A stretch of 64,000 nt of DNA from Hippopus hippopus (lineage: Eukaryota; Mollusca; Bivalvia; Cardiida; Cardiidae): contig OX328109.1 of the NCBI GenBank assembly GCA_946811185.2, positions 34,270,129-34,334,128 on the forward strand, written 5' to 3'. The notes beneath the pieces were generated by a model that worked only from the letters and a program-made list of their open reading frames with translations, had not been told where the DNA came from and searched no databases. The position numbers were made by a program, and so were the translations under genes. Of the stretch, positions 9,802 through 17,873 are shown piece after piece. The stretch's first letter is position 1, and the number at the start of each line of letters is the position of its first letter.

Positions 9802-9863
9802 CTTTTTATAGCTTGCAGAGTGGATTGACCTACTTTTGACTCAGAATTAACGTTATCCAATCA
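9802..9863 (-). promoter_or_regulatory. Promoter of cluster gene 3
   Basis: Minus strand order: CCAAT box (TGATTGG, 9857-9863), AACGTT, AP-1 element TGAGTCAAAAGTAGGTCAATCC (9822-9843), then TATA box GCTATAAAAAG (9802-9812), about 35 bp before the start codon. The order and spacing are those of an RNA polymerase II core promoter. Confidence 0.68.
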
Positions 9864-10202
9864 AAATGTTCGTTATATCTTTATAAGTTTTGATTGGAGA
9901 GATGGGATTTCTTAGGCAAAATTACTGTTGGACTTAGTCTGTTTGAGGAACGATTTTGTTCTTTGGGAAAAGATTTAGCTAGAGAGTTGTCGGTGGAGAC
10001 CTCTATTCCTCTGTCTTTTTTTTTTTTTCCACCTCCTCTGGTTCTCTGGCCATGGTTAAGGTTACCTTGTCTATCTATGATGGGATATTTTCTCAGGCAA
10101 AATGGAATTGGACCTAGTCTTTTTTTCGACTGTGTTTTTGGAGGGTTTCTCTTTTTAGAGAAAATTGACAATTTGAAAGATTGCTCTTTCTTAGTGTTGG
10201 GT

Positions 10203-10218
10203 AGCCCTGAAAAGGGCT
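10203..10218 (-). terminator. Histone-type 3' stem-loop of gene 4
   Basis: Perfect AGCCCT-TTTC-AGGGCT followed by ACCCAACAC on the minus strand, with an AAGAAAGAGC purine element next. Confidence 0.82.
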
Positions 10219-10256
10219 GTTTTGAAGAAATCAACTCGATTTATTCAGAGTCGGAC

Positions 10257-10556
10257 CTAATCGCTGAACAGCTCTCGGTGAAGTTCCTCCATCTGCTCAG
10301 ATTTACCACGGGCATACTCGTAGTACATATCGAGTGTTTCTTCAATAACTCAAACTTTTATCCGAAGGTAATAACAGAACAATCTGTTATTTGCACGTTC
10401 TGCCAACCCGTATTTTTTCTCTACCTCGTCTTGACGATGTTCTAGCAAGTGGATCTGCATAAAGGCTTCTAAATATTGTCGTTTGACAACATTCATCTTG
10501 GAACGTATCTCACGAGTTCTTGTCTTTAATTCTATCTCGAGAATTCTTGAATTCAT
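10257..10556 (-). pseudogene. Cluster gene 4: helical protein, paralogue of gene 6
   Basis: It starts at ATG 10554-10556 and reads 68 codons to an in-frame TGA (10350-10352). The same frame then continues for about 30 codons with clear similarity to cluster gene 6 (YYEYAxxK..Q..ELHRELFxD) to TAG at 10257-10259, where gene 6 has four more codons. The protein is nearly all helical and charged. Conserved blocks shared with gene 6 are YxxAERxNNRxFxYxLR and IExTxxMYYEYA. The stop and the altered end suggest a decayed copy. TGA readthrough cannot be excluded from sequence alone. Confidence 0.6.
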
Positions 10557-10609
10557 GATGATTCGATTTGGTTATCTAGTTGATAATAATTTTTCACGAT
10601 TGACTTGGA

Positions 10610-10712
10610 CTTTATATATTCTTGCATAGGGATTGACCTACTTTGACTCAGAATTAAGAGCGCGTTCCCGCGCGAAAGCACCCTCCCATGAATTAAGAGC
10701 GCGTTCCCGAGC
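10610..10712 (-). promoter_or_regulatory. Promoter of cluster gene 4, with E2F-like sites
   Basis: TATA-like AATATATAAAG (10610-10620), AP-1 element TGAGTCAAAGTAGGTCAATCC (10630-10650) and upstream TTTCGCGCGGGAA (10665-10677), which matches the E2F palindrome TTTSGCGCSAAA closely. A second, mutated copy (ttcccgagcgaaa, about 10700) arises from a tandem duplication of about 40 bp. E2F control would mean G1/S expression (inference). Confidence 0.65.
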
Positions 10713-11076
10713 GAAAGCACCCTATGAATTAAAAAAAAATATAGAATCGTATTCCTGAGATATAGACTTTTGTCAAACTTTTTTAGCTTGCCACAGAATT
10801 AACGTTTTGACCATTCAGAAGCTACGTTGCTTTAACGTTGACCAATCAGAAACTTCGTTATATTTTTTATTCGCCAGAGTTAAAAAAAAAAAAGCTAGAA
10901 AAACAAGATCGTGTTATGGACCGGAGTTGGACTTTTTTTTTTTTTTGGACTCATTTTTTGGTATGGAATACAGTGTTATTTTTTTGAGAAACTAGGGATC
11001 TGGACTTAGACTTTTTGGGTGTAGCTCTTAGAGAAATTGACAAATTTGAAAGAAAGAACTTTCGTGGTGGTAGGTT

Positions 11077-11092
11077 AGCCCTGAAAAGGGCT
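11077..11092 (-). terminator. Histone-type 3' stem-loop of gene 5
   Basis: Perfect AGCCCT-TTTC-AGGGCT with AACCTACC downstream (here the ACCCA flank has one change), then ACGAAAGTTC. It lies about 40 nt after the TAA at 11132-11134. Confidence 0.78.
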
Positions 11093-11131
11093 GTTTTTTC
11101 TGTTTTTTTCTGTCTTGGTATGTTTTTCCTT

Positions 11132-11449
11132 TTAGTGACAGCATCTAAAATTCGCCCGACAGATTGGACATGCACCAACTCTTCTTGTGATTGTTAATGC
11201 TCCACCATTATAAGTAACCTTCCTTCCGAATTCGACATCGACCAAAGTAACATCAGGAATTGACTGTAAATACAGTTCAAGTTATCACTCACCGAGATCT
11301 TTGTACGGTTGAGATACTCGATCTATCTGTCTTTTAATCTCCTGTATGTTATCTCCTTCTATGATCCTGTTGTTTAGTACCAACAGCTGTTCACCGGCAA
11401 TCAGATAGTCTTGGAGAGTCTCAACTAGTTGATTATTTATTTGTTCCAT
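11132..11449 (-). pseudogene. Cluster gene 5: coiled coil plus Cys-rich tail, double stop
   Basis: ATG at 11447-11449 opens 54 codons of amphipathic helix (MEQINNQLVETLQDY onward), ending in adjacent TGA-TAA (11285 region). The same frame then continues for about 47 codons to TAA at 11132 with a beta-rich segment and a Cys-rich end (CPICRANFRCCH). The tail resembles that of cluster gene 7 (CPACRKVGGCA), so the two halves were probably one protein. A GTGAGT...TTTACAG segment of 29 nt spans the stops but would shift the frame and is very short for an intron. Broken gene or a short real ORF with 3' remnant. Confidence 0.5.
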
Positions 11450-11518
11450 ATTGAAACTGTTTCCACACTGTTCGAGAGCTGATAGTCGAATGATTAATGT
11501 ATAGGAAAATTTCACTGG

Positions 11519-11590
11519 CTTTTATACGTTTACAGCTGGATTGACCTACTTTGAGTCAGAATGAAGAGCGCGACCCCGGTCGAAAGCACC
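11519..11590 (-). promoter_or_regulatory. Promoter of cluster gene 5
   Basis: Minus strand: TATA box CGTATAAAAG (11519-11528), AP-1 element TGACTCAAAGTAGGTCAATCC (11538-11558), and a GC-rich block gggtgctttcgaccggg upstream. It is closely similar to 8826-8900 and 13074-13140. Confidence 0.68.
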
Positions 11591-11779
11591 CCCGATGAAA
11601 GGGCTAAAGCTATGTGTTATTGAGTGTAACTCTTAGAGGAAGAAATGCCAAAATTTGAAAGAATAATCTTTTTGAAGTGTATTTGTTTTTTTAAAAATGA
11701 CAATTTTTAAAAAGAAAAGCTTAATCTTTTGGAGAAATCGACAAATTTGAAGAAAGATAGATCTTTCGTAGTGTTGGGT

Positions 11780-11795
11780 AGCCCTGAAAAGGCCT
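11780..11795 (-). terminator. Histone-type 3' stem-loop of gene 6, one mismatch
   Basis: AGGCCT-TTTC-AGGGCT then ACCCAACACTACGAAAGAT on the minus strand. One stem position is mispaired compared with the sister copies. It ends 22 nt from the ORF stop at 11818. Confidence 0.72.
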
Positions 11796-11817
11796 GTTTT
11801 GAAGAAATCACCTCGAA

Positions 11818-12057
11818 TTATTCAGAGTCAGACAAATCGTTGAACAGTTCCCGGTGAAGTTGGATAATCTGATCAGCTTTGGAATAGGCATATTCGTAAT
11901 ACATTTCAATTGTTCCTTCAATGACAGCAAGTTTCAGTCGAAGGTTATAGCGGAACGATCTGTTGTTTGTACGTTCTGCCATCTTGTACCGTTTCTTCAC
12001 CTCGGCTAGACGTTGCTCCAGCAAGACGATCTGACTGTAAACGTCGTTTAGCATCAT
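11818..12057 (-). CDS. Cluster gene 6: 79-aa helical protein
   Basis: An intact ATG-to-TAA frame of 79 codons, almost entirely charged helix. It shares IVLLEQRLAEVKKRYKMAER and the MYYEYA..K.DQIIQLHRELF block with the broken gene 4. An alternative upstream ATG at about 12100 aligns with the start of gene 4 but is out of frame after about 15 codons, which suggests a small deletion and a re-used internal start. The C-terminus is acidic (NDLSDSE). It is likely dimeric or a scaffold (inference from heptads). I know no family for it. Confidence 0.55.
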   Translation of the reverse strand: MMLNDVYSQIVLLEQRLAEVKKRYKMAERTNNRSFRYNLRLKLAVIEGTIEMYYEYAYSKADQIIQLHRELFNDLSDSE

Positions 12058-12152
12058 TTAAAGTGAAACGTTTGTCAAGAGTTCTTATTCTTGAAGGCAT
12101 GTTGATGATTTGGATATCTGGTTGATAATATTTTTTTACGATAGGTTCAGGG

Positions 12153-12215
12153 GTATATATATTCCTGCATAGGGGATTGAGTTACTTTTGATTCAGAATT
12201 AACGTTGTCCAATCA
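12153..12215 (-). promoter_or_regulatory. Promoter of cluster gene 6
   Basis: CCAAT box (TGATTGG, 12209-12215), AACGTT, a diverged AP-1 element (TGAATCAAAAGTAACTCAATCC, 12174-12195) and TATA-like AATATATATAC (12153-12163). It is the same arrangement as at 9802-9863 and 10610 onward. Confidence 0.62.
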
Positions 12216-12692
12216 AAAGGCTCGTTACATTTTTTATCCCAACCGAGTAAAGTATAGATGGATAAAATAAAGGGTAAAAAAAACAAGATCGTGTTATGGA
12301 TAGAGAACAATGGTTGGATAGAGATCAATGGTTGGAGTTAAGTCTTTTTTTTAACGATGGGGATTTTTTTTTACTGTTTTTTGAGAAGATGAGGATAGAA
12401 TGTCAATCTATGATAGGATTCCTTAGGCAAAAAATGGACATGGACCATAACCTATTTTTCTCAAGACTTTTTTTCAAAGGAAAACTGAGGGATAAATTGT
12501 CTATGAAAGGTTTCCTTAGGTAAAATCGTTATCGGACTTAGACTTTTTTTAGAGGGTGAGTGATAGGGATTACGATTTAGACTTTTTTTGAGGTAGAAAA
12601 CTGACGAATTGACTTAGTCTTTTTTTTTTTTTTTTTGGCTGGTTAGAAAAAAATTGACAAATTTGAAAGAAAGGTCTTCCGTGGTGTTGGGT

Positions 12693-12708
12693 AGCCCTGA
12701 AATGGGCT
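12693..12708 (-). terminator. Histone-type 3' stem-loop of gene 7, top pair changed
   Basis: AGCCC-ATTTCA-GGGCT followed by ACCCAACACCACGGAAG on the minus strand. One base at the top of the stem differs from the other copies. It lies 29 nt after the ORF stop at 12738. Confidence 0.72.
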
Positions 12709-12737
12709 GTTTTTTCTGTTTTTATGAGGTTGCATTT

Positions 12738-13043
12738 TTACGCACAACCTCCAACTTTCCTACAGGCTGGACAGCTACTCACTGTCCGCCTCCCCAGCTT
12801 CTTTAACTGCTGCTCGTCTAAGTCGAAGTGCAGCGAAAACGGTGGCTCGTCGTCGTCATCCCAGCACTCCGTCTCTGGGATGACGACCTTCTTATTGACT
12901 GGCGGCAGCGGTGTTGATGGTAGTCTTTCTTTTTCCTTCTCAACCATTGGCTTCTCGAGTTGGCCGTTTACCCTCTCTAATTTCAATGAGAGGGACGCTG
13001 CCACTCTCATTAAGTTTTGAACCGATTTTCTGAGTTCTCCCAT
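12738..13043 (-). CDS. Cluster gene 7: 101-aa coiled coil with CPxC tail
   Basis: An intact ATG-to-TAA frame of 101 codons. Residues 1-32 form an amphipathic helix. A Pro-rich linker (STPLPPVNKK) and an acidic WDDDDEPPF patch follow, and the C-terminus holds a Cys cluster (SSCPACRKVGGCA) that could bind metal. The design (helix, linker, CPxCR tail) matches the broken gene 5. GC content is visibly higher than in neighbouring modules, so it may have joined the array from another source or be under stronger constraint. Its own TATA promoter and stem-loop are present. Confidence 0.58.
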   Translation of the reverse strand: MGELRKSVQNLMRVAASLSLKLERVNGQLEKPMVEKEKERLPSTPLPPVNKKVVIPETECWDDDDEPPFSLHFDLDEQQLKKLGRRTVSSCPACRKVGGCA

Positions 13044-13073
13044 CGTTCAATTGAATAGGGAAAAATTTCGCTG

Positions 13074-13140
13074 CCTTTTATACGTTTACGGGTGGATTGA
13101 CCTCGTTTGGTTCTGAATTAAGAGCGCGTTCCTGCCCGAA
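13074..13140 (-). promoter_or_regulatory. Promoter of cluster gene 7
   Basis: TATA box CGTATAAAAGG (13074-13084), a diverged element AGAACCAAACGAGGTCAATCC (13094-13115, AP-1 half lost, AGGTCA kept) and upstream tttcgggcaggaacgcgc, a weakened E2F-like block. Confidence 0.6.
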
Positions 13141-13776
13141 AGCACCCCCATGAATTAAGGAAACGTATTCCTTAGGGGTGAATACGACCCGTGGAAAAAC
13201 ATAGACTTTTTTGTCAAAAGTCAATGTTGATTTTCACAAGTCAATGTCAATAAAATGTTTTTATTTAAAACTTTTGTACAATGAAACAAGACATGAACTC
13301 TGAAAAAAATAATGAAAACAATGGATTGAAAAAAAACAATGGATTGAAAAACAATATTATATCGACACATTTTTTTAAAACTTAAATCAATATTTTTGCA
13401 ACAGTTTTTAGTTGAAACATTTTTTAAAACTTAAAACAATTTTTCAACCAGTTTTTCCAAAAACACTTTTTTTGTTGACACATTTTTTCGACTCAATGTG
13501 TTTTTCTTTTTTTCTCCGGAATGTCAGATTCACATTCACTCTTACGTTTTTTCCCTTAATCATTGTTTTTTAATACCATATCTGGACAGATTTTATCCCC
13601 ATGTTTTTTGATTTGCAAAAGAAATAGTTCTTTTTCTATTGTTTTCACTGCTTTGCCGTTTCTCCTCTCTGGGTGAAAGAGCCTCCTCTGAAGAAAGTTC
13701 GTTGTTTTTTAGATCCAAAGTTTGTTGTTTTCTTAGATTATCGCTTGTAGATATTTTTTTTTCTCTTTCTGTTCTG

Positions 13777-14334
13777 TTATTTTACAGATCTCTGCATCGC
13801 TGATAGTCGTGTTGTCGATCTGCATATTTTCGATCTGATTTTCAACCGATATGTTGTAGCCTGTGGTGAGCTTGTTTTCCATTTATTTTCGTTGCAGAAT
13901 GACTTTAGAACACCAACAAAATTCATGTGCTGAAATTTAACACCAACTCCCATTGCTGGTGAAATTTTGATATCGTGACTGTGTGGATCCACGTAGACAA
14001 AAACGATTGTCCCTCTCTGCTTTTCTTTTTCTGGACATTGTCTGGCCCAATGTCCTGGTTTGTTGCATGTAAAACAAATATTTGTTCTCTTGCCATCCAC
14101 CCCATATCGTTTGTCGATGGTCGTTTGATCCAAAACTCTGTATCTGGTAATACGGTAAACATCTTTTTCTGTTAAATGTTGGTGGGATAAAAATGATCCC
14201 ACGTAGTTCCCGATATGTTGAACTTGATACTTTGACGGAATATTGCTGATCTCATAATCGTGGGTGTATGGGTTAACATACAGATACACCCTCTTTCTAA
14301 GTGGTGATGTACTTTGTAGCTTAAACTCGCTCAT
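13777..14334 (-). CDS. Cluster gene 8: 185-aa CCHC zinc-knuckle protein
   Basis: Intact from ATG 14332-14334 to stop. Residues of about 85-100 form a classical CCHC knuckle (CFTCNKPGHWARQC), as in retroviral nucleocapsids and many RNA-binding proteins. The flanks form an internal repeat: YLYVNPYTHDYEIS with QVQHIGNYVGSF before the knuckle, and FVYVDPHSHDIKIS with KFQHMNFVGVLKSF after it. Two copies of one beta-rich module therefore bracket the knuckle. The last 40 residues are basic. There is no histone-type stem-loop after it and the 3' flank (13190-13770) is very AT-rich. The pattern does not match gag proteins I know. Confidence 0.62.
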   Translation of the reverse strand: MSEFKLQSTSPLRKRVYLYVNPYTHDYEISNIPSKYQVQHIGNYVGSFLSHQHLTEKDVYRITRYRVLDQTTIDKRYGVDGKRTNICFTCNKPGHWARQCPEKEKQRGTIVFVYVDPHSHDIKISPAMGVGVKFQHMNFVGVLKSFCNENKWKTSSPQATTYRLKIRSKICRSTTRLSAMQRSVK

Positions 14335-14408
14335 TATTTTTTGTCAACTGTACTGTCTGAGGTCGATCAGAGGAATGATGTAGATTTCGTAGATTTCGTA
14401 GCTAACGT

Positions 14409-14447
14409 CTCTATTTATACATTATTGGGCTGAAAGGCTGTATAAAA
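14409..14447. promoter_or_regulatory. Divergent promoter pair
   Basis: Two TATA boxes face away from each other: GTATAAATAGAG on the minus strand (14409-14420), serving gene 8, and TATAAAA on the plus strand (14441-14447), 54 bp before the ATG at 14501. The arrangement suggests a bidirectional promoter at the head of the cluster. Confidence 0.6.
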
Positions 14448-14500
14448 TGTTAGGTTTTGACTTACCGTGTCATTGTCTGTCTTACAGTCAGACATAAACG

Positions 14501-14599
14501 ATGTCAAAAAGAAAAATAATAGTACCCTATTCAGACAGTGGAAGTGACGATGAGTCATTTCCACCATCAAAAAAGAAAAAATCGGAGTGTGCAGGCTGA
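14501..14599 (+). pseudogene. Cluster gene 9: truncated acidic/NLS N-terminus
   Basis: The only plus-strand gene of the cluster. ATG 14501 opens 32 codons: a basic start (MSKRK), an acidic Ser-rich stretch (YSDSGSDDESF), then PPSKKKK, a likely nuclear-localisation signal. The frame ends within sequence belonging to a family C MITE fragment that begins at about 14588, so the original coding sequence was cut there. The TATA box is at 14441. Confidence 0.5.
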
Positions 14600-14652
14600 C
14601 ATGGGGTCGATACTTTTTGCAGATGCCTTAAACTACCTTTTCACAAATCATG
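14588..14652 (+). mobile_element. MITE family C, right-half fragment
   Basis: Half palindrome (tgcaggctgacatggggtcg), then atactttttgcagatgccttaa and ctaccttttcacaaatcatg, the right end of family C. The left half is absent. It marks the right edge of the small-gene cluster. Confidence 0.7.
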
Positions 14653-14813
14653 AGTCATTTTATTTTAGCTTTAGCATTTAATTTATAGCGATTATAAGTC
14701 TTTTTACCTCCACCAAGTTTATGATGCCAACACGTCTATAGACGCTTATTTTCATTTTTTTTTTACGCATGAACAAAGTAAGGATACATGTTTCTTGAGG
14801 TTTCTTTTGACAA

Positions 14814-14985
14814 ATACGTCGAGTCTGGTAGAGCAGTGGGTAGGGTCCAAGACTTGAAACCAGGGGGGTCGCTGGTTCGAATTCCAAGATCGATGATTTT
14901 TTTTCCAAGGATTGATGATAGTAATTGCGACAGGATTTATTTCTCTCTCACCTCTGATCATTTTTTTCGACAATGATTATGCTGA
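14814..14985 (+). mobile_element. SINE type 1 (tRNA-derived)
   Basis: tRNA-like head with A-box-like tctggtagagcagtggg and B-box GGTTCGAATTCC, then a body gattgatgatagtaattgcgac..atttctctctcacctctgatcat that matches copies at 45386 and 59620. Confidence 0.82.
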
Positions 14986-15317
14986 GAAAAATATTGCAAA
15001 GTGCTCCATGTATAAGCAAGGACTGGTACACAGATGATTTCGAAAACGGTAGTAAACACCAAACAAACAAAACAATCAAACAAATCTGACAAATTCAATT
15101 CAAATTAAAATATTTATTTAAAAATATAGGACACCAGCCCGTAATATATAAGCAATTTTACAAGACATTCACTCACAAGATTTCACATGTTAATAATTAT
15201 TTAAACCGAGACATTATCATTTTCGATGTACGGGGAAATTTCGTCTTATCCAAATTGAAAGCGTCTACTGCAGATACATCAACGGCTCAGTTCGGTTGGA
15301 TTTGTTTCTATAATAGT

Positions 15318-15400
15318 AGAAGACATTGTTTGAGAAGGAGAAAATGCCCGTTCTGAGCATTTTCTCATTTTCCCACAATGCTCTCACCTCAAATACATCC
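15318..15400. repeat. MITE family B core fragment
   Basis: gaagacattgtttgagaaggagaaaatgcccgttctgagcattttctc...ccacaatg: the central palindrome of family B without its ends. Confidence 0.55.
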
Positions 15401-15430
15401 ATCTGACACCCTAATTTGTTTGCTTAGATA

Positions 15431-15605
15431 GTGTTTAAAGCCGCTTTCACCAGTTTTTCAGTCATATTGTGGCAGCATCATGTATGGCTTTTGTGGGATT
15501 TTGAGGGTTTCATTCATACTGGGCTGGGGCTATGTAGTGCCTTCCCTATGTACACTCTCACTCAACAGGTACCGCCCGCGAGGATCGAAGCAGCGATATC
15601 TTTTC
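15431..15605 (-). mobile_element. SINE type 2, degenerate
   Basis: Minus-strand copy. The tail (gccgctttcaccagtttttcagtcatattgtggcagc, read as its complement) and the body aggcactacat...actgagtg are recognisable. The B-box region (ggatcgaagc / rc gcttcgatcc) is partly kept. Confidence 0.5.
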
Positions 15606-15973
15606 TCCTTTTCACACAATGTTTTCTACTATCTAGGAGAGAAGTTCCACTACTTAAGCCAAATTTAATTAATTAATTTAAGCAAATGCTTTTAATTTGG
15701 ACAAGTCTTAAATTTTGTAGTTTGGTAAAGAGTTCATTGAGGTGACCACTGAAAAAAAAAAAAGGTTTGTACGCTTTTGCATAATCAATACCTATCTATA
15801 TATTTTTTCTTGTTATTTATGAAAAGTTTACGAAATACTGACTTACTCTGTACCTAAATATATCCAATACAACTTTTTCAAAGTTTGGTAAAATGATAAA
15901 AACCAAGATTCCCCCACTCCCTGTCTCCAAAGGTATATACACTTTTATGATATGATATATACGTGGAACTTAC

Positions 15974-16102
15974 CAGATGATGAGCCTTTTTCGGCGGGGT
16001 TTTCACAGGTCCAGACCATCCAAAATCGAATAACATCATTGTTAACAGTGATATACACACTGTGCCCAAAAATAAAACGCGACATCGGTTGACATTAAAC
16101 AT
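15974..16102 (-). CDS. Candidate first exon: type II signal-anchor protein
   Basis: ATG 16100-16102 opens exactly 43 codons to a strong donor (CTG|GTAAGT, GT at 15973-15972). The peptide has a short basic N-terminus (MFNVNRCR), a 17-18 residue hydrophobic helix (VLFLGTVCISLLTMMLF) and then a Pro/Lys-rich luminal stem. This is the plan of Golgi glycosyltransferases and sulfotransferases (type II membrane anchors), but the catalytic part is not in view. It ends in phase 0, matching the exon at 4699-4805 on the same strand. No other exons are recognised. The small-gene cluster would lie in its first intron. Confidence 0.5.
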
Positions 16103-17873
16103 GGCGTGTCCTCTATTATCTGCGAAGCAAAATGAACAAGAAACTATTCTTAAACATTGATAAAGATCACACGAGGACCATTAAGGTCCTGTATAGCCCA
16201 CATGTCTTAACAATAGCTGGATCCAGATTCACCCACAATTGGAGAAAAAAGTGATATTCAACTTATCTCCCTTATTAGATAAAATCCAAGGTGACCAAAT
16301 TGCAAGTAGGTCCTTTTATTTGGTTTTCTTTGTTTTTATCTTTGCTTTACTAAGAGTTGTAGCGATTATTATAATTTGACTTATGATGTATATGTACGAT
16401 CTTCATAATATTTGCAAATTGAATTTCACACACTGTTACAATTGAAATTTGTCAAATAGATCAAATTTGTGTGTTGATAAATTTTGAAGGAGATATTTAG
16501 ACCTGAACATTCCTAAACAGTGCAAAGAATATCAAGCATAAAAACCAAGTAATACCTTTTCCAGGACCTAGTAAGTGTTAGAGAGCTCTCAAGGGAAGTA
16601 ACTGTCTTTTGTCTCCAATTCACCAACATTGCATTCTTAGGTTTTTAGCGGATTTGCTATATAGCAAATCCCCTTACTGTGATCGTTTTGACCGGAACCA
16701 AATACATCATGCGTAACGACGCATGCGCGCTTACTTTCAGTTTTGCATGGCTGGTGATTGGGACGAACAACGCAGATCTACAAATGATATTCAACTCTGA
16801 CCCTAAACAAGTCATACAAATTAAGTTTGATTTCTTTATCGAAATTTCGCCAAAACTAAAAGAATTGTCAATCTAAAATACTTTAAATACTGAAACAAAG
16901 TTTGTTCTTTTTTTTTTTTCAAAATATAGCCATATGCGTATGAACATTGTTTACACTGCCCTCGTTTTCATTCAAGAACTTTCATTCACAACTTGTGTCG
17001 TCCGCTGCCAAAATAAACAAGGAGATTAAGCAGTCTTCCTCGATAAAATTACATTTTCAACCATGTATTATATCAAATATCTTTAACTGTTTAGATAGCC
17101 AGCTAGAATTTGGCCATAAATAATTTAAAGCCCTTTCGATAACGAATACACAGAACTTATAAAGTCGACTCGGCACCAAGTTACCGCCATTCGTATAACG
17201 CTATCGATGAATTTCCGAATTGTTTGAAACATTTTTGCTGAAAGTTTGAAGGAATGGAGATCGTGCAGTCTATCAAAAAATTATTTAATGTTTGATTTAT
17301 GCAAGACTGCATTGGAAAAGCTTCCAAGATTTCTCTCTAGTTATCGAAGGGACATTAAGAAATCCTTTATTTACAAACGGCCCCGATCAAGTACGAGTCA
17401 GGGACATGAATTTATACTGAAGGTTTTTGATGGGAAATCGTGTCCTTCTCAGTGAACTAGACATCCACTTACTTGAAGCCTCAGAGACTCAGACAGGCTT
17501 ACAATTTGTCTTCAAGATGTAAAACTCCATTTATAGTCCTTCTGATACATTGAATTTTATATTGTGACGTTTCAGAAAAAAAAGATGCTGAATTTGCAGA
17601 TAAATTTATGATAAAAGATCCACAGGAATGCATCTATACGTCTTTCTATTTAGACATATAGATTTAAAATCTTTGGTATATTTTTGATCCTGTGAATTAG
17701 AAGTGTATGTGTATATAGAGCAAGTTGAAAATATTTTTACTTTACTTATAAATTTTTATTATGAACTGCTGCTCAACCCATACTTAAGACGGTGACTGTG
17801 TTTTATGTAATTCAAACCTTAGCGTGAAAGTATGCCTATAGTTTTTAAACTTTTATAGAGTGACCCAATTCTT
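16103..17873. other. Non-coding AT-rich stretch
   Basis: No gene recognised. It contains a perfect 22-bp palindrome (16650-16671), a nearby CpG-containing patch gcgtaacgacgcatgcgcgc (about 16713), and short frames on the plus strand (16679-16876, 17246-17455) without similarity or splice context. Confidence 0.6.
16650..16671. repeat. Perfect 22-bp palindrome
   Basis: ggatttgctat-atagcaaatcc with no spacer. It may be the terminal hairpin of an unrecognised element, as the sequence to its right differs in composition. Confidence 0.9.

Larger units (their letters stand above)
7960..14599 (-). other. Cluster of small genes with histone-type 3' ends
   Basis: Seven modules of about 0.7-1.1 kb follow each other on the minus strand, and an eighth gene without a stem-loop lies upstream of them. 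A typical module has upstream control elements, a TATA-like box, a short intronless ORF, a stem-loop AGCCCT-TTTC-AGGGCT followed by ACCCA, then an ACGAAAGA-type purine element and a spacer with aaaagactaagtcc. The modules are partly paralogous: 8760-9088 resembles 11465-11795, and 7965-8160 resembles 10960-11135. Proteins are coiled-coil or small Cys-rich types, plus one with a CCHC knuckle. Several ORFs carry stops. At 14.59 kb the cluster is cut by a MITE fragment. It may be a decayed viral insertion or a lineage-specific gene array. Confidence 0.7.

Noticed and set aside
11256..11284. Very short intron GTGAGT...TTTACAG in cluster gene 5
   Set aside because: 29 nt is below usual metazoan intron length and its removal shifts the frame away from the downstream Cys-rich tail.
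12296..12523. Plus-strand ORF with Phe/Asp-rich peptide
   Set aside because: It is made of spacer repeats (gacttagtctttttt, ccttaggcaaaa) between cluster modules; the sister spacers do not keep the frame.
7960..14599. Assignment of the small-gene array to a named virus family
   Set aside because: No polymerase, capsid, helicase or other hallmark protein is visible; small coiled-coil and Cys-rich proteins alone do not identify a family.
16679..16876. 65-codon plus-strand frame after the 22-bp palindrome
   Set aside because: No similarity, no splice context and no repeat partner; a chance frame is the simplest reading.
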